In this document: positions 19,323 to 20,000 of the stretch, in pieces
Numbering within the stretch: the stretch's first letter is position 1
Layout of the letters: every line of letters begins with the position of its first letter
NCBI GenBank assembly: GCA_002005505.1
Contig: KV908557.1
Span: 179,122-199,121 of the forward strand
Length of the DNA: 20,000 bases
Direction of reading: 5' to 3'
From: Botryococcus braunii
Lineage: Eukaryota; Chlorophyta; Trebouxiophyceae
Notes under the pieces: model-generated
Told to the model about the DNA's origin: nothing
Database searches by the model: none
What the model saw: the letters and a program-made list of their open reading frames with translations, nothing else
Position numbers and translations under genes: made by a program

Positions 19323-20000
19323 GTGACAATACCCTCTTCTGTGTGCAGGTCTGCCCGGGATGGCCTGTCTGTTGTATGGACCACTGCCACTGTGCTGGCT
19401 GCAGTGGTCAGCAGGTGCTCAAAAAGAGGGGTCCACGCGGAAACAGACCAGGACATGGCGGGGGGCCTCACAGCTCCCCCACTTCTTGTCTTTCAAATTT
19501 GCTGGTGCTCGAAGCCAGATGTGATACATAACTTGCACGTTTTCAGCCTTAATACAAGATGGGACCTCTCGCATGTTCCCTTAGAGTCGCGCGAACAATG
19601 CTGACTTGGTACTCTCAGAGAGTTTGTTGCGCCTACGGTGTCACACGTCAGCAAACTCGGACTGGTGACCATTTTCTTTGATGCTGTCGTTGTGCTGCTC
19701 TTTGTCAACACCGATACCCTTCTTTGCAAAGATCTTCGATTGATGGTTATAATGTTTTAGAGGATTGTTATCATGTTTTGAATGGATGGTGATGCCTATA
19801 TGAAAGGATGGCTAAAAGTTTTTGGATGGGTGCTTATCACTCTTTTTAAGTTGGAAGGTTACCGTTCTTTGGTTGGATGGCTCTCTCTCCGTGAATGGAT
19901 GGTCATCACTTCTTTAATGGATGATTTTTGACGTTCTGAATGAAGGCTTACCATTTGTTGGACGGATGACTAGAATTCTTCCCACAAGAGGTCATGGCGT
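19323..20000. other. Intron or 3' flank of the coiled-coil gene; no exon recognised
   Basis: Exon 19194-19322 ends at a donor (CTTCAG then GTGACA), so this interval should be intronic unless the annotated exon end is wrong. I found no further coiled-coil frame with matching phase. The last ~240 bases hold a degenerate 22-bp repeat. Confidence 0.5.
19740..19975. repeat. Degenerate 22-bp tandem repeat, about 11 units
   Basis: Unit starts resembling GGATGGTTATCA occur at about 19740, 19762, 19784, 19806, 19824, 19853, 19875, 19897, 19919, 19941 and 19964. Most spacings are 22 bp, with one pair at 18 and 29. A loose consensus is GGATGG-(T/C)TATCAC-TTCTTT-AAT. Units are about 60-80 percent alike by eye, so the array is old. 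There are no conserved repeats with unique spacers, so it is not a CRISPR array. Confidence 0.75.

Noticed and set aside
19740..19975. Possible CRISPR-like periodic array
   Set aside because: Units are contiguous and degenerate with no unique spacers, and the genome is eukaryotic.

Overview
This is a nuclear eukaryotic window. Its genes are split by many GT-AG introns (and one probable GC-AG intron), the exons are short (54 to 471 nt), and there are long simple-sequence tracts of (CT)n, (GA)n and (TG)n, plus minisatellites. Bacterial features (operons, ribosome binding sites) are absent. The gene content suggests a protist or alga, possibly an intron-rich green or streptophyte alga: a plant-type DJ-1/PfpI protein, a TXNDC9/phosducin-like protein, a polycystin-like ectodomain of a kind known from algae and other protists, and a golgin-like coiled-coil protein. 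The species cannot be fixed from the sequence alone.

Layout. Positions 1-3448: no gene recognised; a 4-copy ~60-bp tandem repeat (about 530-777), a TA tract, and a (GA)n tract at 3165-3290. Positions 3449-5898, minus strand: a complete six-exon DJ-1/PfpI gene of 192 residues. Positions 5899-6656: a divergent intergenic interval. Positions 6657-8087, plus strand: a complete four-exon TXNDC9 orthologue of 227 residues. Positions 8088-9162: a diverged ~126-bp tandem duplication with weak tRNA/SINE-like features, and a ~300-bp (CT)n/polyC tract. Positions 9163-11533 (perhaps to 11627), minus strand: seven phase-matched exons of a polycystin (PKD2)-like protein. They give a cytosolic N-terminus, one membrane span and a Cys-rich extracellular domain; the channel part was not found in the window. 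Positions 11628-13945: no gene recognised. Positions 13946-19322, plus strand: at least eight exons of a golgin-like long coiled-coil protein that runs off the right edge. Its introns carry (TG)n tracts and a 42-bp minisatellite. Positions 19740-19975: a degenerate 22-bp tandem repeat.

All gene models were built by hand from reading frames, splice consensus and intron-phase agreement between consecutive exons. The DJ-1 and TXNDC9 models are complete and every phase closes. The polycystin-like and coiled-coil models are partial. The genes form two divergent pairs (DJ-1/TXNDC9 and polycystin-like/golgin-like) and share no obvious pathway. I did not find a new multi-gene system. The most notable items are the truncated polycystin-like gene beside a giant microsatellite, the GC-AG intron, and the minisatellite that supplies a splice acceptor.
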